Assembly (NCBI GenBank): GCA_036121365.1
Contig: JAZAFR010000011.1
Location: 1-64,000, forward strand
Length of the DNA: 64,000 nucleotides
Direction of reading: 5' to 3'
Origin: UBA7916 sp036121365
GTDB lineage: Bacteria > Pseudomonadota > Gammaproteobacteria > Comchoanobacterales > Comchoanobacteraceae
How positions within the stretch are numbered: the stretch's first letter is position 1; the number at the start of each line of letters is the position of its first letter. The notes beneath the pieces were generated by a model. That model was not told the DNA's origin and ran no database searches. It saw only the letters and a list, made by a program, of their open reading frames with translations. Shown piece by piece: positions 29,593 through 39,017 of this stretch. Both the position numbers and the translations under genes were made by a program.

Positions 29593-30873
29593 TCACATAA
29601 GTGAACAGCCAGGCCCTCCCCCTGAAAACGCACAAGGGGGTCTAAGCGCCATAAACAAGGACGGACTTATCTCATCCAAATACGATCGCACAGCCGCTGT
29701 CGCATCCTTAACTGCTGGCTTAGGCGTATCTTCAACCGAAAGAAGTGCAGCTTCCTGACCTTTTCTAGCAACAATACAGTTAAAATAGCCATCATAATGT
29801 AAACGCATAACCCAGCTTAAAATCTCAGGAGTCATCGTATCAGAAAGCACCACAAAAACTCGATCACGATGATCAATACAGTACTGAGATGAAATCAATT
29901 TAGAAATGTCTGTTACTGACTCACCCGGCACGAGTAACTGAACTTTATCACCATTTAAAAACCTTTGCATCAACCGATTATATTCACTGTGAACAACAGT
30001 CTTTCCTTCGGCATCAGGTATCATTTCTTTCCAAAAATGAAAAATCTTAGGTTCCGAAAATACGGGAGAAAGATGGCCGTCTATTTGGCTCACACAACTC
30101 GCTGTAACTGGATCTATATTTGATTCCTTATCCAGTGCTTTAGTATGAAAATCTGTCTCTTCTAAAATGCCATCTTCTTTAGAAGACTCTTTAAATTTCC
30201 CAGTTCGAGGACCATTACACAAAGAAATATGACTGGCATCAAAAATCGTAGGATTTTCACGCAACACTGTCACAACTTTCTGAGCATAAGAAGTCGGGTC
30301 CAGTAGTAGCCAATCACAAGCAAGATTACCTGCTGATGTATTCGATTTTGGCGCATCTCCACTCAGCATCCATATCAACTCTTCTTCTTTATGTTTGCTT
30401 CCTGTTTCTTGACTTGGCTTCAATGGTTCTCCGGTTGGAACACCAGGCAATGTTTTAAACCGCATCCCTTTTTCAATCATCGTATTTCGATTATCATCAG
30501 TCAAAGCATGCTCAGGCACATACCAAGTATCAACTGGCAACGACTGCCATCCGTCCACCAATTGATGCCCTACCCAAATCACCTCAAGATTGGTCAATCT
30601 TTCTTCTTCACTGTCCCTCTGATAAATAGATTCAGACAAGGCTTTTGCACCTCGCTGTCCAACAAAAACCATCTTATATTGATGCTGTGGATTGATCTGA
30701 ACCAGTTTCAATTTTTCATGCAAATAACCATATTCTAAAATATCAGACTCAGCAGGTTGATACTTCTCCTGATAGGCAGCATAAACCACATTCAAACTCA
30801 AAGCATCACCACCACCAGATAAATGAAGGCCAACATCACCACCATCAAAAAAAGCAAATAAATAACCAAGCAA
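29593..30873 (-). CDS. Unknown protein with C-terminal CaaX prenylation motif (CSLM)
   Basis: 426 residues; the start is a TTG at 30,873 with GGAAG five bases upstream and an in-frame stop immediately before it. The protein is soluble-looking, with Gly-rich loops near the N-terminus and alternating strand/helix stretches (YKMVFVGQRGAKAL, DRVFVVLSDTMTPEILSWVM) reminiscent of a glycosyltransferase-B or ELM1-like layout, but no firm family match. The end is Pro-Cys-Ala-Phe-Ser-Gly-Gly-Gly-Pro-Gly then Cys-Ser-Leu-Met, a textbook farnesylation-type CaaX box on a flexible Gly linker. This is the second such ending within 3.8 kb. Prenylation by a host is inferred. Confidence 0.75.
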   Translation of the reverse strand: MLGYLFAFFDGGDVGLHLSGGGDALSLNVVYAAYQEKYQPAESDILEYGYLHEKLKLVQINPQHQYKMVFVGQRGAKALSESIYQRDSEEERLTNLEVIWVGHQLVDGWQSLPVDTWYVPEHALTDDNRNTMIEKGMRFKTLPGVPTGEPLKPSQETGSKHKEEELIWMLSGDAPKSNTSAGNLACDWLLLDPTSYAQKVVTVLRENPTIFDASHISLCNGPRTGKFKESSKEDGILEETDFHTKALDKESNIDPVTASCVSQIDGHLSPVFSEPKIFHFWKEMIPDAEGKTVVHSEYNRLMQRFLNGDKVQLLVPGESVTDISKLISSQYCIDHRDRVFVVLSDTMTPEILSWVMRLHYDGYFNCIVARKGQEAALLSVEDTPKPAVKDATAAVRSYLDEISPSLFMALRPPCAFSGGGPGCSLM

Positions 30874-30940
30874 TTATTCTTCCAAGTTAATTCTTAGCTA
30901 TAAGATGACATAATATGAAAGAAAATGCCACTAAATCAAA

Positions 30941-31978
30941 TTAGAAACAACCTTTCAAACGATTCATCTGTCTAGAGAAAGTTTCTGAATAACACCCCAA
31001 CGCCCAAAAACTAATCGCCAAGATTAAGAAAAACACTGCCTTTGGAAGAAGATGATAACAATAAGAGAAATATTGTGTATACAAATTAATCAATAGGAAA
31101 GAACATCCAAATCCTCGTGTAATTGCATGGTCATACTTCAAACCATGCCATAAAGCAACCAACGCTGCAAACGCAAAAACCAAAGACCAAAACAACCGTC
31201 CCATATCAAACCCAAAAAATGACAACACACTTGAAGATAAAGACAATACCCACAAAGAAATAAATAAGTATACAAGTCCTAAAACTGCTGTAGAAAGATA
31301 AAAACGCGCAAAGAAAGTATTATCCCTAAAAAATACAGCGGCAGTAGTCAAAACAACACCATATAAACATGTAACCAATGGAAGACTCAATGATAGAACA
31401 TAAAGACCATTGATATAAGCAGTTTCGTGTCCAAGCCATGACCCCATAGACAACAAAGAAAACACCCAAACAAGACGGGAACCCGTACAAAATGCAATCA
31501 CAGCATACAGAAAAAAAGACACCAATAAAAAATTATAAAAAACCATATGGGGAACGCCCAATGCATGAAATAAAAAAACCAACGAAGAACTGGTAAAAAA
31601 GACACCTAAAAAATGGGATGCCTCCGACATATAAGTATTCTCAGGATATCGAGAAGAAGAGAACACTCCAGCGGCAAAAAATACAACTGCAAGAAGACCG
31701 AAGAAAAGAGCTGTCCCCCCCGCTTCCATCCAGTACATAAATTTCTGCACAAAATGAAATCCAAGAAAATTGACAACAGCAATGATAAAACAAATGGACG
31801 CAACCCAAAATGCATATTTAGAGCATCTATCCCAGTCAAAACGGATCACATTGATTGACTGACTAAGCTCTTTTGCAGCATCCTTCGATAAATATTTTTG
31901 TTTTTTCCAAAAAGATAAGGTGTAATCAACAACTTCCTTTTGCCTAGGTGTTAAATCCAATTTAGGTGATTTTCCCAT
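30941..31978 (-). CDS. Multi-pass membrane protein, DUF2157-like
   Basis: 345 residues. A soluble N-terminal helix pair (about 1-55) is followed by about ten hydrophobic segments to the C-terminus. The layout of a short cytoplasmic start with 'W...YLS.' then many helices resembles DUF2157 proteins, but similarity is weak by eye. GGAAA precedes the ATG. It could be cotranscribed with the CSLM-ending gene 67 bases downstream on the same strand. Confidence 0.65.
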   Translation of the reverse strand: MGKSPKLDLTPRQKEVVDYTLSFWKKQKYLSKDAAKELSQSINVIRFDWDRCSKYAFWVASICFIIAVVNFLGFHFVQKFMYWMEAGGTALFFGLLAVVFFAAGVFSSSRYPENTYMSEASHFLGVFFTSSSLVFLFHALGVPHMVFYNFLLVSFFLYAVIAFCTGSRLVWVFSLLSMGSWLGHETAYINGLYVLSLSLPLVTCLYGVVLTTAAVFFRDNTFFARFYLSTAVLGLVYLFISLWVLSLSSSVLSFFGFDMGRLFWSLVFAFAALVALWHGLKYDHAITRGFGCSFLLINLYTQYFSYCYHLLPKAVFFLILAISFWALGCYSETFSRQMNRLKGCF

Positions 31979-32372
31979 AACAAATTTCCATAATAAAACT
32001 GGTATATAGACATCAAATAATAAAATGTCAATTTTTTTATTATGTTTTAGTTAATTGATTCAAAGTGATGGGACAAAAGAATGTCTAATTGATTTTACCA
32101 AGACAAGATGCATCCATTCTATACACAAACTAAACTCAATACCCGAAGCTCATTTGAACTGGAACCAACCATGCACAATACCGTTGATGCGCAATTAAAA
32201 ATTCATTACTGAATCTAAATCAGACCACAAACTGGCAAGCATGAGTCTAGATTATTTTTAATACCAAAGACACACGTCAAAAAATCAAGAACACCGCATA
32301 GAAAAACTACTATTCCCTATCAGATAGTCAGTTAATCTCATATAAAATTCAGAGGACCCACAAAGATTAGAT
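31979..32372. other. Intergenic region, no gene seen
   Basis: 394 AT-rich bases between two minus-strand genes. No frame with a ribosome site, no tRNA and no good hairpin terminator was found. It must hold the promoter of the 30,941-31,978 gene. Confidence 0.6.
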
Positions 32373-33668
32373 TCATTTTTTAGTACTAACAAAAGCCGTA
32401 CAATCCTTACCTCTAAATGGAATACCCGTCAACAGCAAAGCTACAGCAAGTAACACCATTTTAATCCCTGATGAATACAAAGCAAACAAGGAAAACACCA
32501 ATGCACCAAACCCAATAAAACGGCCCGTGACACTCTCAGGACAACAAATCACAAAATAAGCACAACAGCACACCAAGTAAATCAGCAAAATAATGGTCAC
32601 AGCAATTTCCACAATCACGTTAAATTGTGACAACATATTTTCCTGTAAAGTCAACAATATACAAACAAAAGTACACGCTGAAGAAATCAAAATTCCTGAT
32701 ACAGGCGTACCTATAGAATCTTTTTTAGCAAACACATTGAGAAACAAACCTTGATCTGCAGCACCCTGAGCAATCCTTGCCACAACCATAGTCCAACCAT
32801 TGAGTGAACCAATACAACTGATCACTGCACACCCCGAAACAAATACCCCCCAATGACCACCAAAAACTGTATTTGCCAAATCAGCGTAGGGCGCCTGCGA
32901 TTGCATCAAAGTTTGATTGCCCAAAACACCAATTGCGGCACTAGATCCTAAGATATACACCAAAGCAGCCAGTGAAGTCCCAAGAATGGTAGCCATCCCT
33001 ATTGTTCTTGCAGGGTTTTCAACATCTTTCGATGGCACAGTTGCAGACTCAACACCAATAAACGCCCATAAAGTCAAAAAGACAGTACCTTGTAATGCGC
33101 CGAGATAAGAGCCTGAATACGAGCTCTCAATCAAAGGATAAAACCGTGAAAAGTCCAAATAAAAGACGGCCACCATAGGAATGGCAATGATTGGAATCAA
33201 CTTTAAAACCGTAATACCAAGCTCAAAACGCGCAGCTGTTTGAACGCCATAGCAATTGATCAAAGTAATCATCACCCAAAGACCGGTCTGTAATAATAGC
33301 ATTTCAAATGTAGACAAAGGTCCAGTGATTTTAACCAAGTAGCTCATTGCTGCAACAAGCAATGCTGTGTTGCTAGACCAAGTCAGTATCCAATATCCCC
33401 ATGCTGTAAAAAAAGCTGCGTCATTACCAAAAGCTGCTTGCACAAAAGTATGAGGACCTCCATTACAAGAGTGAATCTTCTCACTCAATGAAGCATACAC
33501 CAAAGCCAAAAGAATGGCTCCAAGTGAAGTAATAAGCCAACCCAAAAGACTTATAGTTCCATAAGAAGCCAGCAGTGCTGGTAGCATAAACACACCTGAG
33601 CCCACTAAATTACCAGTGACCAATGACGTAGTTTGCCATAATCCTATTTTTCCCGATCCTGTATCCAT
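32373..33668 (-). CDS. APC-family amino acid permease/antiporter
   Basis: 431 residues with 12 predicted membrane segments. The first helix has GNLVGSGVFMLP, the unwound substrate-binding helix of the basic amino acid/polyamine antiporter group (AdiC, PotE, CadB). The loop with ARIAQGAADQGLF and the GVESATVPSKDVENPARTIG segment also fit that group. GGAG lies seven bases before the ATG. Such carriers exchange arginine, lysine, ornithine or their amines across the inner membrane. No decarboxylase is adjacent, so general amino-acid uptake is equally likely. Confidence 0.85.
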   Translation of the reverse strand: MDTGSGKIGLWQTTSLVTGNLVGSGVFMLPALLASYGTISLLGWLITSLGAILLALVYASLSEKIHSCNGGPHTFVQAAFGNDAAFFTAWGYWILTWSSNTALLVAAMSYLVKITGPLSTFEMLLLQTGLWVMITLINCYGVQTAARFELGITVLKLIPIIAIPMVAVFYLDFSRFYPLIESSYSGSYLGALQGTVFLTLWAFIGVESATVPSKDVENPARTIGMATILGTSLAALVYILGSSAAIGVLGNQTLMQSQAPYADLANTVFGGHWGVFVSGCAVISCIGSLNGWTMVVARIAQGAADQGLFLNVFAKKDSIGTPVSGILISSACTFVCILLTLQENMLSQFNVIVEIAVTIILLIYLVCCCAYFVICCPESVTGRFIGFGALVFSLFALYSSGIKMVLLAVALLLTGIPFRGKDCTAFVSTKK

Positions 33669-34152
33669 ATCAATTCTCCAAATCTAAATTAAATTCAATA
33701 AAAAAATCACCATTCGCATTTTTATTATTATGGGAAGGCAAAAACAAATGATAAAAATTCACCTTCCCCGCATCTTTCGGCAAGGAAGCTTATTAAAAAA
33801 CTTAATATCATCTAAAAGATTCACAAAAATCCATTTTTCAATTTCAAAAAACACTATATATAAATTCAAACCATCAGGCAAGCAAAACAAAAAAATATAC
33901 GCAAAAAAATCAAAATAACAGTATTTTACAAAAAATAGACTACAATCCAAACGGACAATAAAAATCATATTAAAGCAGGTAAAAAGCAAAAAGTTCTGAT
34001 CTCTGAAAGATCACAAAAAGTTCAGAGGATATAAAAAACCTACTGATACATAAAAAATGTAGTAATATACAGTGCCTCATAAAGACCTCATTTGACCTAA
34101 CCACAAAAAAAATACAGAACTCCATTAAAAAAGAGGGATTCACCTCAAAACT
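33669..34152. other. Intergenic region before the photolyase operon
   Basis: 484 very AT-rich bases between divergent genes. It holds the promoters of the permease and of the photolyase operon. A small inverted repeat (TGATCT...AGATCA, about 33,997-34,013) is flanked by two copies of AAAAAGTTC. Short frames on either strand have low-complexity translations and no ribosome site; I do not call them. Confidence 0.5.
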
Positions 34153-34428
34153 ATGTATCCCAATAGAACACGCCTACTGGAACAAACATTCGAAGAACTC
34201 AAAAGAATGCTTCTATCAATTGTGGGTAAAACAATCCAGTTCCCTCAACCAGGACAAATCAATGTATCACTAAATCAAGATCAGACAATACAAGTGCCAG
34301 TATTTAATATCCAAATAAAAACTTTTCAGACAGAGAAAAAGAGAGTTTGGACACTCAAGCTTGCAGAAAAAATCAATTTGCTCTTTTTTCTTTTTATTGT
34401 GCGATATATAATCAAAAAGCAATTTTAA
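34153..34428 (+). CDS. Possible small protein at the head of the photolyase operon
   Basis: 91 residues, unrecognised. It ends 11 bases before the first photolyase and is read in the same direction. AGAGGG lies upstream of the ATG but about 14 bases away, longer than usual. The C-terminal third is hydrophobic (LLFFLFIVRYI). It could be a real leader gene or a chance frame. Confidence 0.35.
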   Translation: MYPNRTRLLEQTFEELKRMLLSIVGKTIQFPQPGQINVSLNQDQTIQVPVFNIQIKTFQTEKKRVWTLKLAEKINLLFFLFIVRYIIKKQF

Positions 34429-34439
34429 CACAAACACCT

Positions 34440-35978
34440 ATGCCAGCACTCCGATACTTATTTCTTGACCAAATGTCACAGTCGATATCTTGTTTAAAAG
34501 ACATAAACAAAGAAACAGATACAATACTGATCGCCGAAACAAAAGAGGCCTTCACGCATGTCAAACACCATAAAAAGAAGATTGCTTTTTGGATCTCCGT
34601 AATGAGACATTTCTCTTTGGAGTTACAAAAACAAAAATACAAAATAAAGTACCTAAAAATAGACGATCCAGACAATGAGAACACTCTAGAAAATATACTG
34701 ATGAAAGAGAGCCAGAAAGCACAAGCCAAAACGATCATAATGACTGAGCCCAGTGATTATGCACAGCATCAAAGAATGATAAAACTCAAGGCATCATCAG
34801 CAATACCGATAGAAATTAGGGAAGATGATCGCTTCCTATCTAACCGCATGTTCTTTGCCGAATGGGCCAAAGATAAAAAGCAGCTACGAATGGAGTTTTT
34901 CTATAGGGAAATGCGGAAAAAGTACGACATCCTCATGCAAGGAAAAAAACCAGAAGGAGGCAAATGGAACTATGATAGCGACAATAGGAAACCTCCAACC
35001 AAGGGATTAGATATCCCAGCGCCCTACATAGAAAGCATCGACAAAGTCACGCAAGAGGCCCTTGACGTTGTCAAAAAAAACTTCAATAACCATTTTGGAG
35101 ATCTAGAGCCTTTCTTTTTTGCTGTGACTCGTGATCAGGCCTTACAAGTCCTACATCAATTCATCGAAGAAAGACTGTTCAATTTTGGGACCTATCAAGA
35201 TGCAATGATTGAAGGTGAGCCTTGGATGTACCATAGTCACATTAGCTTTTATCTCAATTGTGGACTGTTACTGCCCCTTGAGTGCATCAAAGCCGCAGAG
35301 AGCGCTTACAAAAATAAAAAGGCCCCATTAAATGCAGTAGAGGGTTTTATCAGACAAATATTGGGTTGGCGAGAATTCATCAGGGGCATTTACCAGTACA
35401 AAATGCCATCATACGAAGATGAGAACTTTTTAGATGCAAGCACATCACTACCAGAGTTCTACTGGACAGGCAAGACAAAGATGAACTGTTTGAAGCAATG
35501 CGTTAGCGAAACCAAACAAAATGCATACGCCCATCACATCCAGCGACTGATGGTCCTAGGAAATTTTGCATTATTATCCGGACTGAATCCCAGCGATGTC
35601 AACGAATGGTATCACATTGTTTATGCTGATGCTTATCAATGGGTAGAGTTGCCCAATGTTACAGGAATGATTCTTTTTGCTGATGGTGGTGTTTTAGGCT
35701 CAAAACCCTATGCTGCAAGCGGAGCATACATTAATAAAATGTCAAACTACTGCAAAAACTGTACATACAAAGTCAATGAAAAAACAGGAGAAGGAGCATG
35801 TCCCTTCAATTATCTATACTGGGATTTTCTTAACAGAAACCATGACAAACTTAGAACCAATCAACGACTGGCAATGATCTACAAAGTGCTTGAAAAAATG
35901 GATCCGGAAAAAAAGAAACAAATAATAGAAAACAGCAAAACTTTTCTAAATAGACTAACCAAAAACGAGCTCATATAA
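34440..35978 (+). CDS. Photolyase of the FeS-BCP (prokaryotic 6-4 photolyase) family
   Basis: 512 residues from the ATG at 34,440; an earlier in-frame start would overlap the upstream ORF. The N-terminal 140 residues form the DPRP domain (starting LRYLFLDQM), followed by the helical FAD domain. Four cysteines characteristic of the Fe-S cluster are seen: one in NCLKQCV and three in the YCKNCTYK...GACPFNY region near the end. Conserved FAD-domain motifs include FIRQILGWREF and the ADAYQWVELPNVTGM segment. Family members repair (6-4) pyrimidine photoproducts using light. Its stop overlaps the next start (TAATG). Confidence 0.9.
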   Translation: MPALRYLFLDQMSQSISCLKDINKETDTILIAETKEAFTHVKHHKKKIAFWISVMRHFSLELQKQKYKIKYLKIDDPDNENTLENILMKESQKAQAKTIIMTEPSDYAQHQRMIKLKASSAIPIEIREDDRFLSNRMFFAEWAKDKKQLRMEFFYREMRKKYDILMQGKKPEGGKWNYDSDNRKPPTKGLDIPAPYIESIDKVTQEALDVVKKNFNNHFGDLEPFFFAVTRDQALQVLHQFIEERLFNFGTYQDAMIEGEPWMYHSHISFYLNCGLLLPLECIKAAESAYKNKKAPLNAVEGFIRQILGWREFIRGIYQYKMPSYEDENFLDASTSLPEFYWTGKTKMNCLKQCVSETKQNAYAHHIQRLMVLGNFALLSGLNPSDVNEWYHIVYADAYQWVELPNVTGMILFADGGVLGSKPYAASGAYINKMSNYCKNCTYKVNEKTGEGACPFNYLYWDFLNRNHDKLRTNQRLAMIYKVLEKMDPEKKKQIIENSKTFLNRLTKNELI

Positions 35979-36667
35979 TGTCCAACTCAATTCATCAAAA
36001 GCGAAAAACATCACACTTACCCAGATATGGCACCATCACCATAGACATTGGTTCTCCTAAACTTGGAAATCTTGGCTGGCACCTATACGAACCTGTAGAT
36101 GACTCATATCAAGAGTATTCAGGAAAAAAACTGGACGACCTAATTGACCTGGTCACTATAAAATCAAAAAATCATGGATTCATACTAGGACTAGAGGCCC
36201 CCTTGTTCATTCCAGTTAGAAAAAACTTATATCATGCGACCAAAGCACGATATGGGGAGAGCCCAAGGCCATGGTCTGCTGGCGCAGGCGCTCAAGTATT
36301 GGCCATAAATTTGCCCATCATGACATATCTTTTTGAAAAATTACATCACAAGAAACCAACTATTCAATTTTGTATATCGCCAAAAGAATTTCAATCTAAA
36401 CCTCAACAAATACTGATTTTTGAGGCTCTAGTCAGTGGTAAAGACAAAGGAACATCTCACATTGACGATGCAAAAATCATGAATGATTACTGTAAAAAAT
36501 TCAGCCAATCAAATACTTTGCCACCAACCATTTTGAAACCAGAGCCTGAAATCAACTATATGAACTTAGCAGTATGTGCCTTACTGTATTGCGAAAAACA
36601 TAATTATTTAAATGATATCAATACGCCCTCTCCCATATATAAACCACAAACAAGCAAAGAACAGTAA
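35978..36667 (+). CDS. RNase H-fold-like protein in the photolyase operon (DUF429-like)
   Basis: 229 residues; not firmly assigned. Acidic residues spaced like a RuvC/RNase H-type active site are present: D23 in TIDIGSPKLG, E73 in LGLEAP, and D163/D164 in SHIDDAK. DUF429 proteins share this spacing, so a nuclease-like fold is plausible. It overlaps both the photolyase before it and the DUF2256 gene after it by about one base each, so it is translated as part of the operon. A role alongside light-dependent repair is suggested by position only. Confidence 0.6.
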   Translation: MSNSIHQKRKTSHLPRYGTITIDIGSPKLGNLGWHLYEPVDDSYQEYSGKKLDDLIDLVTIKSKNHGFILGLEAPLFIPVRKNLYHATKARYGESPRPWSAGAGAQVLAINLPIMTYLFEKLHHKKPTIQFCISPKEFQSKPQQILIFEALVSGKDKGTSHIDDAKIMNDYCKKFSQSNTLPPTILKPEPEINYMNLAVCALLYCEKHNYLNDINTPSPIYKPQTSKEQ

Positions 36668-36816
36668 TGAAGAAAAGTCATCTACCAGAAAAACTGTGTC
36701 CTATTTGTAACCGAACTTTCAAATGGAGAAAAAAATGGAAAAAAGTATGGGATCAAGTAAAGTACTGCTCTGAAAAATGTAGACGGACAAAAAATCAACT
36801 CAAGAACAAAAAATGA
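36667..36816 (+). CDS. DUF2256 small zinc-ribbon-like protein
   Basis: 49 residues. The pattern is unmistakable: CPICNRTFKWRKKW then YCSEKCRR. Four cysteines (residues 11, 14, 34 and 38) fit one zinc site. DUF2256 genes are very often next to photolyase and cryptochrome genes in bacteria. It begins on the last base of the preceding stop (TAATG). The function is unknown; the basic, aromatic character would suit nucleic-acid or protein binding. Confidence 0.9.
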   Translation: MKKSHLPEKLCPICNRTFKWRKKWKKVWDQVKYCSEKCRRTKNQLKNKK

Positions 36817-36876
36817 GACCAATAGACAAAATATGGATGTGCGTGATAAAATAAAGACTTTAAAACCCTGATCACA

Positions 36877-37305
36877 ATGAACAATCTAAAAAAAACAGTC
36901 CAAGTACTGACCACTGGAGGAATCTTACCCTTTTTATTGCTCGCCGTTTTCAGTATTCTTCTCAAAGAACACGCCGTGAGCTTTCAGCGTGCATTTTCCA
37001 TCTACTCTACTGCAATTGTATGCTTTGTTGCAGGTAGCCAATGGGGATTGTTACTCAAAAAGACAAACCTATCTTTTATGATCACACAAACAAACTTTAT
37101 TACACTCATCTCTATCTGCGGTCTATTTATAAATCCACTGGGATCCAATATCATCAATATTGCCTGCTTCCTTTGGCTATTGTATCTTGAGCGTTTACTG
37201 TTTCTCAACCAGATCATAGCGCCCTGGTACTTCAATTTGAGAAAAAACACCACCATCACTGTTGTCCTCATCATTTCTGCTAAAATCTTACAAGGACTGA
37301 CCTAA
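36877..37305 (+). CDS. DUF3429 inner-membrane protein
   Basis: 142 residues with four hydrophobic segments. GGILPFLLLAVFS near the start and the AGSQWGLLL motif match DUF3429. This family is often encoded beside photolyases and SDR enzymes in marine proteobacteria, and its role is unknown. The stop overlaps the next photolyase start (TAATG), so the two are coupled. Confidence 0.8.
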   Translation: MNNLKKTVQVLTTGGILPFLLLAVFSILLKEHAVSFQRAFSIYSTAIVCFVAGSQWGLLLKKTNLSFMITQTNFITLISICGLFINPLGSNIINIACFLWLLYLERLLFLNQIIAPWYFNLRKNTTITVVLIISAKILQGLT

Positions 37306-38855
37306 TGGACATTGGAATTATATGGTTTAAAAAAGATCTGAGGATACAGGATCACGCACCGCTGCACTTTGCATCTCAATCAAACCTAAACCTCATCCCG
37401 CTATATATTGTTGAAACTGACTATTGGACACAACCATACGCATCTAAAAGACAGTGGCATTTCATTCACGATAGTCTATTAGAACTCAACCTGGCACTAA
37501 AAAACCTAGGACAACCCTTAATCATTAAAGTAAGAAAAAATGCGAAAGATGCGATACAAGAAATACATAAACAAACACCAATACAAAAAATATTCGCACA
37601 TGAAGAAACAGGCAACCATTGGACTTACCAAAGAGATTTAGAAGTTCAGCACTTCTGCAAAGCACAAAAAATTCAATTCTTAGAATATCCAACCAACGGA
37701 ATCGTGAGAAAACTAAAAAACAGAGACCACTGGCAAAAAATACGACAATCTCGATTGGCAACACCACTGGTTGAGACACCTAAAAAAATAAAGCCAGTAT
37801 CAAATCAAAAATCAGATACAATCCCTGATAAAAACAGTCCCTATTTCAAAGATTCCTACATGACCAATGTTCAAAAAGGAGGAAGAATAGAAGCAGAAAG
37901 AATATTAAATAGCTTTCTGGGATTCAGAGCAAAAGAATATCTATACCACATATCTAAACCTCAAAAATCTGAAACCCATTGCTCAAGATTATCACCATTT
38001 TTAGCCAATGGCGTGATCTCTCTCAAAGAGGTTTTAACAAAAACAAGCCGTCATTTAGAGAACCTAGACCCAGAAAATAAAAAAGTTGTCGCGAGAAGTC
38101 TTGCAGCATTTAAATCCAGACTTTCCTGGAGAGATCATTTTATACAAAAGCTGGAAGATCAACCTGAAATAGAATATCGATGCATGCACCCCTATTTTGA
38201 AAAAATGCGCCCAAAAGAAATTGATGAAAAAAAACTTGAAGCATGGAAAAATGGCATGACAGGATATCCTTTAATTGATGCCTGCATGCGATCTCTCAAT
38301 TCACAAGGATGGGTAACATTTAGAATGAGGGCCATGCTAGTGAGTTTTGCAAGCTATCATTTGTGGCTTGACTGGAGGGTAACAGGAAAACATCTGGCAG
38401 CCATGTTCACGGACTACGAGCCAGGCATACACTACAGTCAACTTCAAATGCAATCGGGCACAACAGGAATCAATGCAATCAGAATGTATAACCCCATTAA
38501 ACAATCCCAAGAGCACGATCCTGATGGCAAGTTCATCAAGAAATGGGTTAAAGAACTAGAAAATATACCGACTGAGTATATTCACACGCCATGGTTATTG
38601 CCACCATTACTACAACAAGAATTGGCATTTACCTTGGATAAACATTATCCAAAACCGATAGTAGATCATGAAACTGCAATTAAACATGCCCGATCAAAAA
38701 TATCAGAAATCAGAAAGCAATTCGACTTCAGCAACACTGCTCATTCAGTATTCAAAAAACTGGGAAGTAGAAAAACAGCAGCTGGAAGAAAAAAAGCAAA
38801 ACAAACAAATAAGAAAGACAAAAACCAACTGTCTCTCGATTTCGACGAAGACTGA
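37305..38855 (+). CDS. Cryptochrome/photolyase family protein
   Basis: 516 residues. The N-terminal alpha/beta domain begins IGIIWFKKDLRIQDH, the class I photolyase antenna fold. The FAD domain includes SRLSPFLANGVIS, SRLSWRDHFIQKLE, GYPLIDACMRSL, RMRAMLVSFASYHL and the DYEPGIHYSQLQMQSGTTG segment. That last stretch takes the place of the WANNSASWQW type seen in classic CPD photolyases and is typical of the group next to DUF2256/DUF3429 genes. A basic tail (KKAKQTNKKDKN) ends the protein. Whether it repairs DNA or signals cannot be told from sequence. It is the last gene of the operon and converges with the DEAD-box helicase. Confidence 0.88.
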   Translation: MDIGIIWFKKDLRIQDHAPLHFASQSNLNLIPLYIVETDYWTQPYASKRQWHFIHDSLLELNLALKNLGQPLIIKVRKNAKDAIQEIHKQTPIQKIFAHEETGNHWTYQRDLEVQHFCKAQKIQFLEYPTNGIVRKLKNRDHWQKIRQSRLATPLVETPKKIKPVSNQKSDTIPDKNSPYFKDSYMTNVQKGGRIEAERILNSFLGFRAKEYLYHISKPQKSETHCSRLSPFLANGVISLKEVLTKTSRHLENLDPENKKVVARSLAAFKSRLSWRDHFIQKLEDQPEIEYRCMHPYFEKMRPKEIDEKKLEAWKNGMTGYPLIDACMRSLNSQGWVTFRMRAMLVSFASYHLWLDWRVTGKHLAAMFTDYEPGIHYSQLQMQSGTTGINAIRMYNPIKQSQEHDPDGKFIKKWVKELENIPTEYIHTPWLLPPLLQQELAFTLDKHYPKPIVDHETAIKHARSKISEIRKQFDFSNTAHSVFKKLGSRKTAAGRKKAKQTNKKDKNQLSLDFDED

Positions 38856-38961
38856 CCCAAACCATCTCATCATGTATTATGATTGACAACATCTTTGAAT
38901 CATACACTTTGACAAAAAACAGCGGATAAATATACTCTGCAAGATTTCTTAGATCAAATAA

Positions 38962-39003
38962 TCAAGCAGGCTATGTTCTTTGCTAAGAATATAGCCTGCT
39001 TGA
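38962..39003. terminator. Hairpin between convergent photolyase and helicase genes
   Basis: A 19-pair inverted repeat with a four-base loop (TGCT) and one G-U pair, between the stops of the plus-strand photolyase and the minus-strand helicase. It lacks a long T-run on either side, but its position fits a shared bidirectional terminator. Confidence 0.65.
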
Positions 39004-39017
39004 AAACATATTCATAA

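Noticed and set aside
33759..33989. 76-codon minus-strand frame upstream of the photolyase operon
   Set aside because: Phe/Ile/Leu-rich low-complexity translation of AT-rich DNA with no ribosome site.
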